This document shows positions 13,435 through 15,531 of a stretch of 15,531 nt of DNA, one piece after another. A program made the position numbers and the translations under genes. Every line of letters begins with the position of its first letter. Within the stretch, counting starts at the first letter, position 1. The stretch lies in the NCBI GenBank assembly GCA_016283605.1, contig JAEENF010000181.1:1-15531 (forward strand), written 5' to 3'. The notes beneath the pieces were generated by a model. That model had not been told where the DNA came from, searched no databases, and worked only from the letters and a program-made list of their open reading frames with translations. This DNA comes from Prevotella sp. (GTDB lineage: Bacteria; Bacteroidota; Bacteroidia; Bacteroidales; Bacteroidaceae).

Positions 13435-15531
13435 TGTCTAACAATATCTTCATCATCTCGATGGCTGAATAAGGAATCGGCGTACCTGGACCGAAGATAC
13501 AGGCAACGCCAGCCTTGTAGAGGAAGTCGTAGTCCTGCGCGGGAATAACACCACCAGCCGTCACCATAATATCCTCACGCCCAAGCTTTTTCAACTCTTC
13601 AATTAACTGAGGGATGAGTGTCTTATGACCTGCTGCCAGCGACGATGCACCGACAATATGCACATCGTTCTCGACAGCCATACGAGCAGCCTCTTCAGGG
13701 GTTTGGAACAACGGTCCCATATCCACGTCGAAGCCACAGTCGGCATAACCTGTTGCCACTACCTTTGCACCACGGTCGTGACCGTCCTGACCCATCTTGG
13801 CAACGAAGATACGCGGACGACGACCCTCCTTCTGAGCAAACTCGTCGGTAAGGCGCTTGGCCTCCGCGAAGTCTTTGTCGTTCTTTGATTCTGAACTATA
13901 CACGCCTGAAATTGTTCTGATTACTGCTTTATAACGACCTACGATCTCTTCGCAGGCATCTGAAATCTCACCAAGGGTACAACGCAGCTGAGCGGCCTTG
14001 ACAGCCAGGTCGAGCAGGTTGTTCTCGCTCTTGCGGCCTTCCTTGAAGTCGCGCACGCATTCGGTGATAGCCTTAAGGGCGGCCTGACAAGCGGCCTCAT
14101 CGCGCGAGCCACGTACCTGAGCCAGACTTTCCTCTTGCTGCTTGCGCACAGCGGTGTTGTCGACCTCGAGGATGTCAATAGGATCCTCGTGCTCCAGACG
14201 GTACTTGTTGATACCGACAATCGTCTGGGTGCCAGAGTCGATACGGGCCTGAGTACGGGCAGCAGCCTCCTCGATACGCATCTTGGGCAGACCGGTCTCA
14301 ATGGCCTTGGCCATACCGCCGAGCTTCTCAATCTCCTGAATGTGCTCCCAAGCCTTGTGAACCAGCTCGTTGGTCAGCGTCTCCACATAGTAAGAACCTG
14401 CCCACGGGTCGATCTGCTTGCAGACCTTCGTCTCGTTCTGGATGTAAATCTGGGTGTTACGGGCAATACGGGCCGAGAAGTCTGTAGGCAGGGCAATAGC
14501 TTCGTCGAGGGCGTTGGTGTGCAACGACTGGGTATGACCCAGCACAGCAGCCATAGCCTCGATACAGGTACGTCCTACATTGTTGAAAGGATCCTGCTCG
14601 GTCAAAGACCAACCAGAGGTCTGTGAGTGCGTACGCAGCGCCAGTGACTTCGGGTTCTTAGCACCGAAGCTCTTCACGATCTTTGCCCACAACAGTCTTC
14701 CTGCACGCATCTTGGCAATCTCCATGAAGTGGTTCATACCGATAGCCCAGAAGAAGCTCAAGCGGGGAGCGAAAGCATCCACATCGATACCGGCATTCAC
14801 ACCTGTACGCAGATAGTCCATACCATCGGCGAGGGTGTAAGCCAACTCAATGTCTGCCGTAGCACCGGCCTCCTGCATGTGATAACCCGAGATAGAGATG
14901 CTATTGAACTTCGGCATCTTCTGTGAGGTATACTCGAAGATATCAGCGATGATCTTCATTGAGAAAGCAGGGGGATAGATATAGGTGTTACGCACCATAA
15001 ACTCCTTCAAGATATCATTCTGAATCGTTCCGGCCATCTCCTCCAACTGGGCGCCCTGCTCCAGACCAGCCACAATGTAGAAGGCCAGAATCGGCAACAC
15101 AGCACCGTTCATGGTCATCGACACTGACATCTTGTTCAAGGGGATACCAGAGAAGAGCACCTTCATGTTCTCCTCGTTACAGATACTTACACCAGCCTTA
15201 CCCACATCGCCCACTACACGCGCATTATCGGGGTCGTAACCACGGTGTGTCGGCAGGTCGAAGGCTACGGAAAGACCTTTCTGACCAGAAGCCAAGTTAC
15301 GGCGATAAAAAGCATTCGACTCCTCAGCCGTTGAGAATCCGGCATACTGACGGATAGTCCACGGGCGGAACGGATACATCATTGAATACGGACCACGGAG
15401 ATAAGGAGGAATACCGGCTGTGAAGTCGAGGTGCTCCATCCCTTCGAGGTCTTCTTTCGTATACACCGGCCTCACCTCGATATGCTCGGGGGTCTTCCAG
15501 TTTTCTACAATACCATTGTCTTTAATCCACT
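13430..15531 (-). CDS. mutB: Methylmalonyl-CoA mutase large subunit (5' end outside the window)
   Basis: Adenosylcobalamin-dependent mutase that interconverts succinyl-CoA and (R)-methylmalonyl-CoA, a step in making propionate from succinate in Bacteroidales. The window holds 699 residues. The frame is open to the right edge (WIKDNGIVENWKTPEHIEV... at the N-terminus), so only about 15-20 residues are missing. The GTG at 15475 is not the start. The N-terminal TIM-barrel domain includes YPFRPWTIRQYAGFSTAEESN and TGVNAGIDVDAFAPRLSFFW. The C-terminal B12 domain has DGHDRG with the cobalt-ligand His encoded at 13778-13780, then SSLAAGH and TAGGVIP. All key residues seen are intact. The small subunit gene mutA usually precedes mutB and would lie beyond 15531. 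Ordinary core metabolism. Confidence 0.95.
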   Translation of the reverse strand, partial: WIKDNGIVENWKTPEHIEVRPVYTKEDLEGMEHLDFTAGIPPYLRGPYSMMYPFRPWTIRQYAGFSTAEESNAFYRRNLASGQKGLSVAFDLPTHRGYDPDNARVVGDVGKAGVSICNEENMKVLFSGIPLNKMSVSMTMNGAVLPILAFYIVAGLEQGAQLEEMAGTIQNDILKEFMVRNTYIYPPAFSMKIIADIFEYTSQKMPKFNSISISGYHMQEAGATADIELAYTLADGMDYLRTGVNAGIDVDAFAPRLSFFWAIGMNHFMEIAKMRAGRLLWAKIVKSFGAKNPKSLALRTHSQTSGWSLTEQDPFNNVGRTCIEAMAAVLGHTQSLHTNALDEAIALPTDFSARIARNTQIYIQNETKVCKQIDPWAGSYYVETLTNELVHKAWEHIQEIEKLGGMAKAIETGLPKMRIEEAAARTQARIDSGTQTIVGINKYRLEHEDPIDILEVDNTAVRKQQEESLAQVRGSRDEAACQAALKAITECVRDFKEGRKSENNLLDLAVKAAQLRCTLGEISDACEEIVGRYKAVIRTISGVYSSESKNDKDFAEAKRLTDEFAQKEGRRPRIFVAKMGQDGHDRGAKVVATGYADCGFDVDMGPLFQTPEEAARMAVENDVHIVGASSLAAGHKTLIPQLIEELKKLGREDIMVTAGGVIPAQDYDFLYKAGVACIFGPGTPIPYSAIEMMKILLDK

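Noticed and set aside
15473..15475. GTG as start of the mutase gene
   Set aside because: The frame stays open to the window edge with residues typical of the mutase N-terminus (WKTPEHIEV).

Overview
The window looks like a chromosome segment of a Bacteroidales bacterium, most likely Prevotella or a close relative. The signs are TAnnTTTG-type -7 boxes, lipoproteins with acidic residues after the lipobox cysteine, BACON-type domains, a VapE/DUF3874 remnant of the Bacteroidota type, and a B12-dependent methylmalonyl-CoA mutase of the succinate-propionate route. All assignments come from reading the sequence. No database search was run.

Layout. Positions 1-130 are the edge of an insertion sequence whose transposase begins on the minus strand at 54 and runs off the window. 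It has cut off the front of a VapE-like gene (131-816, +). Converging on this is a long minus-strand lipoprotein with an HEIFH zinc-protease motif (797-3235). Divergent from the lipoprotein is an unusual regulator (3440-5203, +): signal peptide, periplasmic kelch-like domain, one membrane helix and a cytoplasmic AraC-type DNA-binding domain. It is followed by an apparent four-gene plus-strand operon (5304-10992) in which every product carries an export signal: an Ig-like protein, a 119-residue protein, a tandem lipocalin-like protein, and a 1028-residue BACON/lipocalin-like lipoprotein. A strong bidirectional terminator (10995-11037) separates this from a minus-strand pair, a GH5 glycosidase (11833-12972) and a YdfG-like short-chain dehydrogenase (11054-11812). 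Then come a 79-residue protein of unknown function (13154-13393, +), a second bidirectional terminator, and the large subunit of methylmalonyl-CoA mutase (13430 to past the right edge, -).

Main discovery candidate. A 27-nt, partly palindromic element occurs twice, at 3327-3353 and 5195-5221, identical at 22 of 27 positions. Each copy lies almost the same distance (67 and 68 nt) upstream of a TATATTTG box. One box drives the metalloprotease lipoprotein and the other drives the secreted-protein operon. The two promoters flank the regulator gene. The simplest reading is that the membrane-spanning kelch/AraC protein senses something in the periplasm and switches on both transcripts, which would make the protease lipoprotein and the four secreted proteins one envelope regulon of unknown function.

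The right third looks like ordinary metabolic chromosome. The left end (IS, VapE remnant, compositionally mixed protease gene) looks accessory. No stretch over 300 bases lacks a gene, and I saw no tRNA, rRNA or CRISPR array.
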